Origin: Sporolactobacillus kofuensis
Lineage (GTDB): Bacteria; Bacillota; Bacilli; Bacillales; Sporolactobacillaceae
Assembly (NCBI RefSeq): GCF_042660205.1
Contig: NZ_JBHSTQ010000004.1
Span: 124,001 to 188,000 of the forward strand
Length of the DNA stretch: 64,000 bases
Reading direction: 5' to 3'
Shown: one piece after another, positions 44,220 through 53,113 of the stretch
Layout of the letters: each line of letters opens with the position of its first letter
Position numbering within the stretch: position 1 is the first letter of the stretch
Position numbers and translations under genes: made by a program
The notes under the pieces: generated by a model
What the model saw: the letters and a program-made list of their open reading frames with translations, nothing else
Told to the model about the DNA's origin: nothing
Databases searched by the model: none

Positions 44220-44903
44220 TTATTGACCAACACCCCGCTTTGTAAGGCGCTGTTTCCTTAATGCTTTCTTTTTAATCGTACTGACCATCTGAATCTGTGC
44301 AATCATGAGTGTCAGCACAACAACAAAGGTAAAGACATACATTGAAAAGAACCATACATTTCGAGAGTCCGTACCACCCAAGATGCCATGGGTGAGTGCG
44401 AAGAGATACAGAATGTATGCGATGAGGTGAAAGCTGTGCCACAATTTAACCGGCATTTCCTTTTTCAAGTCGGTCGTTGCCAGTACAAAAAGAAGACCAT
44501 ATAAAGTGATTGTACCCAGTCCATAGAGAAAAGGTTCTCTTGGAGCTGTAAATGGGACGAGCAGCTGTATCCATGAAAAAGGAACGAAAGGATCAATGAT
44601 AAGAAGTAAGGGATGCAACATCGCGATAAAGACACCGGATGTATTCATGTAAAAGTGAAGGGTCAAAATTGCGTCACGGGATGCTTTTCTCCCCCTCCAG
44701 ATCGGCATTCCAGATAGGATGCCAAGACAAATACCAAAGAAAAGGAGTACATAAGCAGCAATTCCTAAGGCGCGAACGCTCAGCCAAGTAGGAACGGTTG
44801 ACGGTAAAATGTTCGTTTGTCGCGCATACTCAATAAAGAGGCTGATCACAACGATGAGTGCTGGTCCGATGATCCATTTTAACAAGATATGCTTTTGTGC
44901 CAT
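44220..44903 (-). CDS. Ferric-reductase-like haem b membrane protein
   Basis: 227 residues with six predicted helices. Paired histidines suited to bind haem b are visible: TLHFYMNTSGVFIAMLHP in helix 3 and LWHSFHLIAYILYLFALTHG in helices 4-5. This is the pattern of the ferric reductase-like/MsrQ domain, but no cytoplasmic FAD/NAD domain follows. It would carry electrons across the membrane. It follows apbE by 17 bases, with AGAGGAG before the ATG. The partner donating electrons is not seen. Confidence 0.8.
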   Translation of the reverse strand: MAQKHILLKWIIGPALIVVISLFIEYARQTNILPSTVPTWLSVRALGIAAYVLLFFGICLGILSGMPIWRGRKASRDAILTLHFYMNTSGVFIAMLHPLLLIIDPFVPFSWIQLLVPFTAPREPFLYGLGTITLYGLLFVLATTDLKKEMPVKLWHSFHLIAYILYLFALTHGILGGTDSRNVWFFSMYVFTFVVVLTLMIAQIQMVSTIKKKALRKQRLTKRGVGQ

Positions 44904-44920
44904 TCTGCATGTCTCCTCTT

Positions 44921-45874
44921 TTAAATAGGCATTGTAATCTTCTCTGAAAAATTGCGCAGTATATGTGAGCTTCGTAATTGGGATGAATACATCACTTGTC
45001 CATTATTCTTAATGATGAGGTATAAAAGATCGGGACGTCTCTTGTAAAGCCAGTCAGGTCCATCTTGAGTCCCCATAATGAGGAGACATTTTGCATAAAT
45101 CTCGCAAGGAAGCAGTGCATCACCGATTACAGTAGCTTGCACAATATCAGAATCAGACGGGAGACTGGTCCGTGGGTCTAAGATGTGATGCCACGTGCTT
45201 TTACCATCATGCCATCTGCGCTTAACCTTGCTACTTGTAGCAACTCCCCATTGCCCAGGGTCAAATACTAATTGCCCAATCGTTTGATCCTCTGAGTGAG
45301 GATGGGACACATTGATGACCCACTGCGTAGGATCGCTCGGTGCGCGCCAGCACATGAGGTCCCCTCCGGCATTGATCAAACCCGCGGAACGATTAGAAGC
45401 AATCAATCTCAATGCAGCTTTCTGAACAGCCCATCCCTTGGCAATGCCTCCAAAATCTAAGGCGCTACCTGTAGGTAAGTGTACTTCTCTTCGATCAAGA
45501 TCAAATGAAAACGAGCCTATTGGGACTTGACACTTCTGCTTTATCCCGAAAATCATTGCATTCTCCCGATCGAGTTGATCGAAGGAACGATCATATCCAA
45601 ACGCGTTCATTAAGCGGCCGAGAAAGGGATTGAAAATACCCTCTGTTGCAGAATAATAACGCAAGGCTTCAAATAAGAGTTCTGCAAATGATCGAGACAA
45701 AGGTGTAACGGATCCTGCTTTCCGGTTGATTTGGCTCAATTCACTTTTAGGTAAGAACCTGGAAAATTGGTTTTCTACCACGGACATCCATTCGAAAACA
45801 TTACCTGCGTCGGGCGCGGTTAGACGAGATGTGGAAACCAATGTGTTCATTTGATGACGATGAAATTTAGGCAT
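44921..45874 (-). CDS. apbE: FAD:protein FMN transferase (ApbE)
   Basis: 317-residue enzyme that attaches FMN covalently to Thr/Ser of extracytoplasmic redox proteins. LDFGGIAKGWAVQ and LINAGGDLMCW are FAD-site motifs. WHHILDPRT and the late Asp/Ala segment SDIVQATVIGDALLPCEIYAK hold the Mg site. No signal peptide or lipobox is seen, so it may act in the cytoplasm or be exported otherwise. It starts 3 bases after the upstream gene. No FMN_bind substrate domain is encoded nearby, so its target lies elsewhere or is unusual. Confidence 0.93.
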   Translation of the reverse strand: MPKFHRHQMNTLVSTSRLTAPDAGNVFEWMSVVENQFSRFLPKSELSQINRKAGSVTPLSRSFAELLFEALRYYSATEGIFNPFLGRLMNAFGYDRSFDQLDRENAMIFGIKQKCQVPIGSFSFDLDRREVHLPTGSALDFGGIAKGWAVQKAALRLIASNRSAGLINAGGDLMCWRAPSDPTQWVINVSHPHSEDQTIGQLVFDPGQWGVATSSKVKRRWHDGKSTWHHILDPRTSLPSDSDIVQATVIGDALLPCEIYAKCLLIMGTQDGPDWLYKRRPDLLYLIIKNNGQVMYSSQLRSSHILRNFSEKITMPI

Positions 45875-45877
45875 GGG

Positions 45878-46600
45878 TTATGAACCTTGCGTGCGTGTTG
45901 CAGGATCTTGTTTTACAGCGGCAATGCTTTTTCCAGAATCAAAACCAGCATGCACATTCTCGAGCAATACACCATGAGATCTGGCGTCAGCAGGTTTGTA
46001 GACTACTTGTGCAGTGCTTTTCGCATTCTTTTTTCCGATTGTTAATTTCCCAGTAAAGATCACACGGTTTTGCCAATAGATATTGCCCTCTGCCTTGTAT
46101 ATATACGTGCCTGGTTTCACAGCTTTTCCGGAGGCATCGGTACAATCCCAATAAATGACATGATTGCCGGTACCTTGTTCGGGAAGTTTAACTCGCTCAA
46201 CTTCAGCCTTTGATGCCTTTGACCAATTAGATATTTTGCGCCATTCGGGGAGTGCATCCGGGCGTATTTTGTAGCCGCCACCGGCAGTAAAACTGGATGC
46301 TCGTAAAGTTTTCACATAATGCCCCTGATCATCTTCAATCCAGAATGCGATTTGGTTGCTGGCCAGTTGATCAAGATGAAATAATTTGTAGTTAATGGCG
46401 ACAAGTCCAAGTGTCTTTACATCAGGGATATTTGTGGTATTCGTTTTTGATGATGGTGTAGTTAGCGGTGAAGCATCAGATGCAGATGATGAATACGAAG
46501 AGGAAAAAGGATTGTCGGCATCCGTAAAATTGGATATACCAGAAAGGATAATGACACCAGCGCCTAGCGTTCCAACGACAGGGGCCAGAATTTTTTTCAT
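45878..46600 (-). CDS. Secreted DUF2271-like protein of a redox operon
   Basis: 240 residues. A membrane-anchoring or signal segment (VVGTLGAGVIILSGIS) is followed by a Ser/Thr-rich stretch to about residue 58. An Ig-like beta domain then runs with FWIEDDQGHYVKTL, YWDCTDASGKAVKPGTYIYKAEGNIYWQN and FTGKLTIG, a FlgD/DUF2271-type pattern. Such proteins are found beside ApbE and haem reductases. No haem CxxCH or flavinylation motif is seen. First gene of the four-gene operon; GGGAGCG precedes the ATG. Confidence 0.72.
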   Translation of the reverse strand: MKKILAPVVGTLGAGVIILSGISNFTDADNPFSSSYSSSASDASPLTTPSSKTNTTNIPDVKTLGLVAINYKLFHLDQLASNQIAFWIEDDQGHYVKTLRASSFTAGGGYKIRPDALPEWRKISNWSKASKAEVERVKLPEQGTGNHVIYWDCTDASGKAVKPGTYIYKAEGNIYWQNRVIFTGKLTIGKKNAKSTAQVVYKPADARSHGVLLENVHAGFDSGKSIAAVKQDPATRTQGS

Positions 46601-46725
46601 GATCTTCGCTCCCTTTTAATTGCATTTAGTCCGTATGCTCGTATTGTGGAAGTTTCTTTCATTATTGTACAGCAAATCTGAAAATTTTTATATTGATGAG
46701 AATGAGCTACATGTGAATAAAACAA

Positions 46726-46760
46726 AGCGGTGGAAAGTAGATAACACTTTCCACCGCTTC
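46726..46760. terminator. Terminator of the glycosyltransferase gene
   Basis: AAGCGGTGGAAAGT (46726-46739) pairs perfectly with ACTTTCCACCGCTT (46747-46760), with a short GTTTTATT tract on the minus strand. Confidence 0.8.
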
Positions 46761-46770
46761 AAATAGACAA

Positions 46771-47946
46771 TTAAGATTCATAATTAATATTATTCAAGGA
46801 TACCTCGTGCGTAACTCCGGCAGGTTGAAGACTTTCACTCGGAATATTGAGAATGAAATTCACGATATTCTCAGGTATCTGCGGATCAACAAAGGCCTGT
46901 TGTGATTTCTTGATTTCTTTCAACATTGCTACATTGTTGTCCAGCAATTCATTAATTGTTGGCACAAGATCGTTCATCGAATCACAAGTAATCGCCAAGT
47001 GGTATTTTTCTGCAAACCTAGGATTCTCTGCTTCCTGACCGGGCAGTGCTCCTGTGATGACAATCGGAGTATTGCACGAGACAGCTTCCATCATCACATT
47101 CGGACTGCTACGTACGAATGCAATATCAGAACTGGCAATCAGATCCTGGATGTTTTTTGTAAATCCGTAGATCTTGACTTTGTCACCATATTTCTTCACC
47201 AGCGTTTTTTTTAGGTGTGCTTGTAATTTTTCATTTCTTCCGGCAACAATGGTAATATTGAAACCAAAAGTTTCAATCAATGTTTTTGCCATTTTGCCCA
47301 TATGCCCAACGCCTTCGCCGCCGCTCATGATCAGACAGTTCAGGGGCTTGTTCGGTGAATAGTGCTCCGCATCTTTAGCGGTGGATTGCTGATGGTAGAA
47401 ACGCTCACGAACAGGAAAACCGAGCACTTTAATTTTGTTTGCTGGAACCCCAAATTCAATACATTTATCCTTTGCCTCTTCAGTAGGGCTGATAATGTAG
47501 TCGGCCCGGCTGTCCGCCCATAGCGGTGTGATGCTGATGAGGTCAGCGATCAGGGTAACAAAAGGTATATGGATGTCGCTTTTTTCGAGAATGTTAAGGA
47601 TAGAACCATTAAAATTCGGATGAACGGTCAGAATGAGATCAGGCTTAACTTCGTCGAGTAGAGCAAGAAATTTTGTTCGAATTTTCATCTCGATCAAGTG
47701 ATTTACAAATGGCACCTTTACGGATGTGATATCCCAGATTATTTTCCAGAGATGTTCCGAGTTTCTTGTGATGGGTCCGTACATTTTTCCAACTTTCAAC
47801 AACGAACTGCCACCTAGTGAGAAACCATCAACCACATTAATTTTTACATCCGGAACAATGTCGAACTTTTCACTAAGCGATTCCGTAATGCTTTTGTGGC
47901 CATGACCGGTGTAATTTGAAGAAATGATGAGTATATTTTTAATCAT
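46771..47946 (-). CDS. Glycolipid-type glycosyltransferase (MGDG synthase/UgtP-like, GT28)
   Basis: 391 residues of the GT-B fold. The N-terminal acceptor half starts LIISSNYTGHGHKSI, the MGDG_synth signature with the Gly-His pair. The C-terminal nucleotide-sugar half has LIMSGGEGVGHMGK, IKIYGFTKNIQDL and SSPNVMMEAVSCNTPIVITGALPGQEAENPRF. It is a likely diacylglycerol glucosyltransferase, membrane-associated, making glycolipid anchors, but more diverged than B. subtilis UgtP. AAAGGAT precedes the ATG. It is divergent from an MFS carrier that may flip its product. Confidence 0.8.
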   Translation of the reverse strand: MIKNILIISSNYTGHGHKSITESLSEKFDIVPDVKINVVDGFSLGGSSLLKVGKMYGPITRNSEHLWKIIWDITSVKVPFVNHLIEMKIRTKFLALLDEVKPDLILTVHPNFNGSILNILEKSDIHIPFVTLIADLISITPLWADSRADYIISPTEEAKDKCIEFGVPANKIKVLGFPVRERFYHQQSTAKDAEHYSPNKPLNCLIMSGGEGVGHMGKMAKTLIETFGFNITIVAGRNEKLQAHLKKTLVKKYGDKVKIYGFTKNIQDLIASSDIAFVRSSPNVMMEAVSCNTPIVITGALPGQEAENPRFAEKYHLAITCDSMNDLVPTINELLDNNVAMLKEIKKSQQAFVDPQIPENIVNFILNIPSESLQPAGVTHEVSLNNINYES

Positions 47947-48121
47947 CGAAGATATCCTTTCTCTAACAATTGGACTGGCTCGCTAGATAAGCAGTCTCTT
48001 CTGTCTACCATACATTGTATGCTAAACTGGGACAAGAAACAATTTTTTTAAAAAAGTTATTGCATTATCGTATCAAAAAGTGATGTAGTGCGCAACAAAA
48101 ACCTAAGGAGAATACGTTTGT

Positions 48122-49519
48122 ATGTCATTGCAGAAATTTAAGACTGTGTATGCCATAGCTGTCTATGTTAGCTTGGCGGCGTTTGACAATATTGTTATCG
48201 GACTGTTTCCGCCACTGTTTTCGAATATCGCACATGATTTAAACGTGGCAATTTCATCAATGGGCGTTATTTCAGCGGTCAATATTTTGGCAACTGCTTT
48301 TTCATCACTGTTCTGGGGTTATCTGTCAGGAAAATATCATCGAAAGCGTTTGGTGATTATTGGGACCTTAGTCTGGGTTGTCGGCGTTTATCTGACATCG
48401 CTTAGTAACTCCTATATCCATCTAATGCTCTGTCAGATTATCACGGGCGTCGGTCTTGGGTGTGTCGCTTCTATTGGGTTCAGTGCATTAACGGACTACG
48501 TGCCCTACCATTCAAGAGGTATGATCCTAAGCCTATGGGGCATGTCTCAGGGATTTGGCGGGATCGCCGGTGCATTGATCGCATCAATCATTTCGACGAT
48601 GTCCAACTGGCGGATTCCTTTTGAGTTATTGGCGATTATCGGGTTGCTGCTCATTGTCTTCTATTTTTTTGTGGAAGAACCGCGTTTCGGCAGTGCCGAG
48701 CCCGAGCTTAAAGTATTGATGGATCGTGGCATGAACTATACGTATCGAATTAGTCTCAGCCAAATTTTAAAAATGATTGGAAAACGAAGCAATTTACTGC
48801 TCTTCTTGCAAGGATTCTTGATGAATATTGCCACTGGAAGTCTCATCTGGCTGCCTACATTGTACATATCAAAAATTGAGGAGCTTGGTTATGGAACAAA
48901 GATTGCCATGATTGTTGCTGCGTTTTTATTCGGCATCTTCCAAGTCGGCGGAACGTTGTCCTCCTTCTTCGGTTACTTAGGGGATGTCCTTCAACGAAGG
49001 AGCTATAAAGCACGGGCATTGCTCACAGCTGTATTTGTATTTCTGACTATGCCCCTTTATATCTTATTATTTATTTTTCCAATCGATCAATTATCACTTC
49101 CGAACACAACAAATTCGGTAACTTTATTTGTGAGTCTACTTGGTGACTTGTTTACAAATCCTTGGATTTTGTCATTGTTTGTCATTTCGTTGTTTGCCTC
49201 TGCAGCACAATCTGCAAATACGCCGAACTGGCTAGCCTTGATTACGGATGTAAATCTGCCAGAACATCGTGGTGCAGTATTCAGTATCGCCAATCTCGCA
49301 AATAGTTTGGGCAGGACTGTGGGCAACCTGGGCATTGGTGCTGTTCTGGCTATTGTTTCCATTTATTTACATAGCCCTATGGACTATATAGTGACCATGA
49401 GCATCTTGCAGATCCCGCTTATTCCATCCGCTCTCTGTTATTTCTTGATGGCGAAATACAATGTTCGTGATATTCATTCGGTAAAGAAAACGTTGGATAA
49501 ACGGGGTAAAATTGTGTGA
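48122..49519 (+). CDS. MFS transporter, possibly a lipid-linked carrier
   Basis: 465-residue 12-helix major-facilitator protein. FWGYLSGKYHRKRL is the loop 2-3 motif, QIITGVGLGCVASIGFSALTDYVP the helix-4 region, and LPEHRGAVFSIANLANSLGRTVG the C-terminal repeat. AAGGAG precedes the ATG. It lies back-to-back with the glycosyltransferase, recalling the UgtP/YpfP-LtaA pairing in staphylococci, where LtaA flips glycolipid. That role is inference; drug or metabolite export is equally possible. Confidence 0.83.
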   Translation: MSLQKFKTVYAIAVYVSLAAFDNIVIGLFPPLFSNIAHDLNVAISSMGVISAVNILATAFSSLFWGYLSGKYHRKRLVIIGTLVWVVGVYLTSLSNSYIHLMLCQIITGVGLGCVASIGFSALTDYVPYHSRGMILSLWGMSQGFGGIAGALIASIISTMSNWRIPFELLAIIGLLLIVFYFFVEEPRFGSAEPELKVLMDRGMNYTYRISLSQILKMIGKRSNLLLFLQGFLMNIATGSLIWLPTLYISKIEELGYGTKIAMIVAAFLFGIFQVGGTLSSFFGYLGDVLQRRSYKARALLTAVFVFLTMPLYILLFIFPIDQLSLPNTTNSVTLFVSLLGDLFTNPWILSLFVISLFASAAQSANTPNWLALITDVNLPEHRGAVFSIANLANSLGRTVGNLGIGAVLAIVSIYLHSPMDYIVTMSILQIPLIPSALCYFLMAKYNVRDIHSVKKTLDKRGKIV

Positions 49520-49627
49520 AGGACATAAAGCCGAGAATTGAAAAAACATAATATGTCTGGAGTGAGTACTCGAGGTAAGTGTGGTGCATGCCTAATCCGG
49601 GCGAGGGTTCACATACTTTTGGAGAAT

Positions 49628-49670
49628 GAAAAATGCCGACCTTATCCTGATCAGGATAGGTCGGCATTTT
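49628..49670. terminator. Bidirectional terminator between the MFS gene and pepT
   Basis: AAAATGCCGACC.TATCCTGA pairs with TCAGGATAGGTCGGCATTTT; T or A tracts flank both sides. Confidence 0.85.
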
Positions 49671-49683
49671 CGTGTATCAATAT

Positions 49684-50916
49684 TTATGCTTGTTCTTCGA
49701 AGAGTCGAGCAATCTCGACAATGGTTTCTGTTGCTTTGATCATTGTATTTACGGAGACGTATTCGAATTTCCCGTGGAAATTTTCTCCGCCGGCAAAAAT
49801 ATTTGGTGTCGGCAAGCCCATAAATGAGATTTGTGCACCATCAGTACCGCCTCGGATTGGAAGAACTTGTGGTTCAATGTTTAGGTTTTTCATCGCCTGA
49901 TAGGCGACATCCACCACTTCTTTATGTTCTTCAACTTTTTCCTTCATGTTGTAGTATTGATCTTTCAGTTCAAGAATGATGCTGCCCGGGCCATATTTCT
50001 CCTGCAGCTTCTTGACCGTTTCCTGAACAAAGGCTTTCTTGGATGCAAACTTTTCTTTGTCAAAATCACGGATGATATAGACGAGTTTGGTTTGTTCAAC
50101 ATCGCCATTGAAGGTAAGCAAATGGTAGAACCCTTCATAGCCATCGGTTAATTCAGGTGCTTCTTCAGCAGGTAATTGGTTTTGAAAATCAACGGCCATT
50201 TTGATCGAGCTGAGCATTTTACCTTTTGCCGATCCTGGATGAACATTGCTGCCTTTAAAAATGAGCTTTGCTTCAGCAGCATTAAAGTTTTCATATTCAA
50301 GACCGCCGAGTGCGCCGCCATCCATCGTATAAGCAAGCGATGCGCCGAAAGCTTGAACGTCGAATTTATGTGGTCCACGGCCAATCTCTTCATCGGGTGT
50401 CAATGCGACGCGCACTTTACCATGCTTAATTTCCGGATGCTGGATGAGATAATCCATAGCCGTCATGATCTCCGTCACACCGGCTTTATCATCAGCACCA
50501 AGGAGTGTTGTTCCATCAGTTGTGATCAGCATTTGTCCCTTATATTTATTAAGGTCTGGGAAGGTTTTCGGGCTGAGTACAACATTCAGTTCTTTATTCA
50601 GTACGATGTCACCGCCGTCGTAATTCTCAACGATTTGCGGATTTACACCGTCTCCGGTAAAGTCTGTGGCGGTATCCACGTGCGCCATAAAGCCAACAAC
50701 AGGCACTTCTTTGTCCGTGTTCGCCGGAAGAGTGGCCATCACATAGCCATTTTCATCGATCGTGACGTCCTGCATGCCGATTTCTTTTAGTTCATCAACG
50801 AGCTGGTGCAGCAGTGTCAGCTGTCCAGGGGTTGACGGACAGCTTGAGCTGTCATCGTCGGATTGGGTATTTACTTTAACATATGAAGTGAAGCGTTTAA
50901 TCAAGTCGTCTTTCAA
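49684..50916 (-). CDS. pepT: Tripeptide aminopeptidase (peptidase T)
   Basis: 410-residue M20 zinc peptidase releasing N-terminal residues from tripeptides. MAHVDTATD (His ligand), LLGADDKAGV (bridging Asp), LTPDEEIGRG (Glu pair) and PIRGGTDGAQISFMGLP are intact, with FAGGENFHGKFE near the end. TTG start 8 bases after AAAGGAGG. Single gene. Together with pepC it serves peptide use. Confidence 0.95.
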   Translation of the reverse strand: MKDDLIKRFTSYVKVNTQSDDDSSSCPSTPGQLTLLHQLVDELKEIGMQDVTIDENGYVMATLPANTDKEVPVVGFMAHVDTATDFTGDGVNPQIVENYDGGDIVLNKELNVVLSPKTFPDLNKYKGQMLITTDGTTLLGADDKAGVTEIMTAMDYLIQHPEIKHGKVRVALTPDEEIGRGPHKFDVQAFGASLAYTMDGGALGGLEYENFNAAEAKLIFKGSNVHPGSAKGKMLSSIKMAVDFQNQLPAEEAPELTDGYEGFYHLLTFNGDVEQTKLVYIIRDFDKEKFASKKAFVQETVKKLQEKYGPGSIILELKDQYYNMKEKVEEHKEVVDVAYQAMKNLNIEPQVLPIRGGTDGAQISFMGLPTPNIFAGGENFHGKFEYVSVNTMIKATETIVEIARLFEEQA

Positions 50917-51051
50917 CAGAGTTTGCCTCCTTTTGTCATATGTATTATCTTACCACTTCAACGCTTTCAAATCATGCTTGCTCTCCTTTGATCAAGTCTG
51001 CTATTTTTAAGAGACAGAAGCTATTGTTTCGCAAAAGAAAGGGTGCAGGTA

Positions 51052-51996
51052 ATGGAACGAATGAATGTCTATTTTAATCACGATGCGGGTATTGATGATC
51101 TTGTGTCTTTATTTCTGCTGCTGCAGATGGAGCAGGTGGAGGTGACGGGTGTTTCGGTCATTCCCGCTGATGGGTATTTAACGCCGGGCATTGAGGCGAG
51201 TCGGAAAATAATCGACCGGTTTGGAAGGAAACCCGTAGAGGTCGCGCGATCGAATTCGCGCGGGCACAATCCTTTTCCGAAAGAATGGCGTATGCACCCG
51301 TTTTTCGTTGATGCGCTTCCTCTATTAAATGAATCGGGAAAAGTAGAAGCGCCTTTGAGTACGCTGCCTGCGCATGAGCATTTGGCGCAAACGGTTAAGG
51401 GGAGTGTTGGAAAAACAACACTCCTTTGCACCGGACCGTTGACCGATGTGGCGCGTGCACTCGACTTTGCTCCCAATATTGAGGAGAAAATCGAGCGGTT
51501 GATTTGGATGGGCGGCACATTGAATCCAGTAGGAAATGTGCAGGAGCCGGAACATGATGGTACAGCGGAATGGAACGCATTCTGGGATCCTGAGGCGGTT
51601 GCGCGTGTTTGGCGCAGCAGCATTCCTGTGCAAATGGTCGCACTCGAGAGTACCAATCAGGTGCCGTTAACCGTACCAATCCGCAATCAGTGGGCGTCAC
51701 TTCGGAAATATACAGGACTTGATTTTCTTGGTCAATGCTATGCAGCGGTGCCGCCGCTCGTTCATTTTGAAACCAATTCAACGTACTACCTGTGGGATGT
51801 TTTGACGACAATGGCTACGGGCAATCCCGAACTGGTTCGTACGAAGAAGGTGCACACAAGCGTACATACGGAAGAGCCAAGCCAAGGACGGATCGAGGAG
51901 ACTGAAGACGGGCGTGAGGTAGAGATTGTTTATGATGTGAAAGCCGATAAATTCTTTCAATCAATCGTAGACCTCGCGAAGCAAGCACGGCAATGA
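51052..51996 (+). CDS. Nucleoside hydrolase (IU-NH family)
   Basis: 314-residue enzyme expected to hydrolyse the N-glycosidic bond of ribonucleosides. The Ca-binding N-terminus reads NHDAGIDD instead of the usual DTDPGIDD, so the first aspartate is replaced by Asn-His. LLCTGPLTDVA, MGGT and the WNAFWDPEA segment with the remaining ligands are conserved. Start is the ATG at 51052, 8 bases after AAAGGG. Single gene. The first-motif change could alter activity. Confidence 0.85.
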   Translation: MERMNVYFNHDAGIDDLVSLFLLLQMEQVEVTGVSVIPADGYLTPGIEASRKIIDRFGRKPVEVARSNSRGHNPFPKEWRMHPFFVDALPLLNESGKVEAPLSTLPAHEHLAQTVKGSVGKTTLLCTGPLTDVARALDFAPNIEEKIERLIWMGGTLNPVGNVQEPEHDGTAEWNAFWDPEAVARVWRSSIPVQMVALESTNQVPLTVPIRNQWASLRKYTGLDFLGQCYAAVPPLVHFETNSTYYLWDVLTTMATGNPELVRTKKVHTSVHTEEPSQGRIEETEDGREVEIVYDVKADKFFQSIVDLAKQARQ

Positions 51997-52165
51997 GGTG
52001 TCATGTATGTAACAGGGGCATTATAAGCGGAAGTGGGTAACATTTAATTCTGGAGTCAATAAATCGGTGCAGGTGTCCGTCTGTGTGAAATCTCGGAAAA
52101 AAATACGGATGCTCAAGCAAGAGGTGCCGAAAGATCGCTATATTTTTAATTTCAAGTAGTTTTGG

Positions 52166-52426
52166 ATGGTCTTAGGGTTATTACCAAAGGTGCGGGTAAC
52201 ACCAAATGTAGCTCCTATTTATAATCTTAATGAACGGGTTGGTGAAAATAATAAAGATATTAATTCAAGTATAATTGCCAATCCTCTCAAAATTCTCGAA
52301 AATATATGGGGACAAGTAGCAAATAATCCACCAACATGGGGATCTGATCCTGCTGCGATGAATGCCATAAATGCAGCTATTTTGGCACTTTTAGTTATTG
52401 CCGCATGGGCATTATTACTTGCGTAG
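52166..52426 (+). CDS. Small peptide with a conserved PPTWGSDPAA motif and C-terminal membrane helix
   Basis: 86 residues; I do not recognise it. The N-terminal 40 are polar and Asn-rich. Then come GQVANNPPTWGSDPAAMNAI and a hydrophobic C-terminus (AAILALLVIAAWALLLA) ending at the stop. No ribosome site is clear before the ATG, so the true start may lie further in. The motif and helix recur in a decayed copy at 55.26 kb, showing the segment is real and duplicated. It could be a bacteriocin-like or toxin-like peptide, or a small membrane subunit; nothing proves either. Confidence 0.5.
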   Translation: MVLGLLPKVRVTPNVAPIYNLNERVGENNKDINSSIIANPLKILENIWGQVANNPPTWGSDPAAMNAINAAILALLVIAAWALLLA

Positions 52427-52446
52427 TTAAATAAATCTAACGAATT

Positions 52447-52473
52447 GATCAAGAGATTCTCTTGATCTTTTTT
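52447..52473 (+). terminator. Terminator after the small peptide gene
   Basis: GATCAAGA/TCTTGATC hairpin followed by seven T. Confidence 0.8.
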
Positions 52474-52514
52474 ATATATCTTGTATTCTGTTAATAAAAC
52501 GATTAGGAACAGAG

Positions 52515-52805
52515 ATGAAATCAATGAAGAAAATTCTTTTATTAATTTTTAGCTTAACATTTATTTGTATATTTCTTCAAACTATTTTTGGTAGGTATTA
52601 TCATATCCTTCCTCATTTTCTTCAGGCAGTACCAATACTTCTATTTCTCCTCTTGTTTAGAATTTTCTTAGGAAGGCCTGCTTCACGTCAACTTCTAAAA
52701 AATTACACTTTTATGACCATTCTATTTTGTTCACTAGGAGCCGGAATTTTAGGGATCGTTACTGCTTTTTTGACGAGCTTCGTTTTCTCTTCCTTAGTAT
52801 TCTAA
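52515..52805 (+). CDS. Small three-helix membrane protein, module 1
   Basis: 96 residues, function unknown. Three hydrophobic segments (about 6-24, 34-50, 66-92) are separated by short basic loops. The central YYHILPHFLQAVPILLFLLL, then FRIFLGRPASRQLLKN, aligns with HYDSVPHLLQPIPIALCLIF, then MRTILRKNVVRELKKQ in the protein at 53114, so the two are paralogs. AGGAAC precedes the ATG. Its 3' end overlaps a convergent small gene by 47 bases. The size and arrangement resemble immunity or accessory proteins of bacteriocin loci, but that is only likeness. Confidence 0.6.
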   Translation: MKSMKKILLLIFSLTFICIFLQTIFGRYYHILPHFLQAVPILLFLLLFRIFLGRPASRQLLKNYTFMTILFCSLGAGILGIVTAFLTSFVFSSLVF

Positions 52806-52983
52806 CAACACAAATAACGTAAACAATAATGAAAACGACTAGTGTTAAGAAGAATAGGAGTTGCCAAATGAGTCGCGGGTTAATAATATTCAGAATAAAA
52901 AATACAAAGATAATGTAAATGAGTATTTTTACCGTCTTTGTCAGTTTATCTTGTTTTTTTGTTTTCTGATTAAATTCAACCAT
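52759..52983 (-). CDS. Small two-helix basic membrane protein, module 1
   Basis: 74 residues: Lys/Gln-rich N-terminus (FNQKTKKQDKLTKTVK), two membrane helices (about 18-35 and 42-62) and a basic tail RILRKRKRSSSKKQ. GGAGAG lies 7 bases before the ATG at 52983. Overlaps the end of the convergent three-helix gene by 47 bases. A similar protein occupies the same position in module 2. Function unknown. Confidence 0.6.
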   Translation of the reverse strand: MVEFNQKTKKQDKLTKTVKILIYIIFVFFILNIINPRLIWQLLFFLTLVVFIIVYVICVVRILRKRKRSSSKKQ

Positions 52984-53113
52984 AAATATTCTCTCCATTT
53001 CTTCATTTTATAATCGTATATTGGTAATAAGATAGTCTAAAAAGCGCTAAATTCCTGATTAGTTTACGATTGAATGTCAACTGATGAATATAGATAGGGG
53101 TGACCATTATTTT

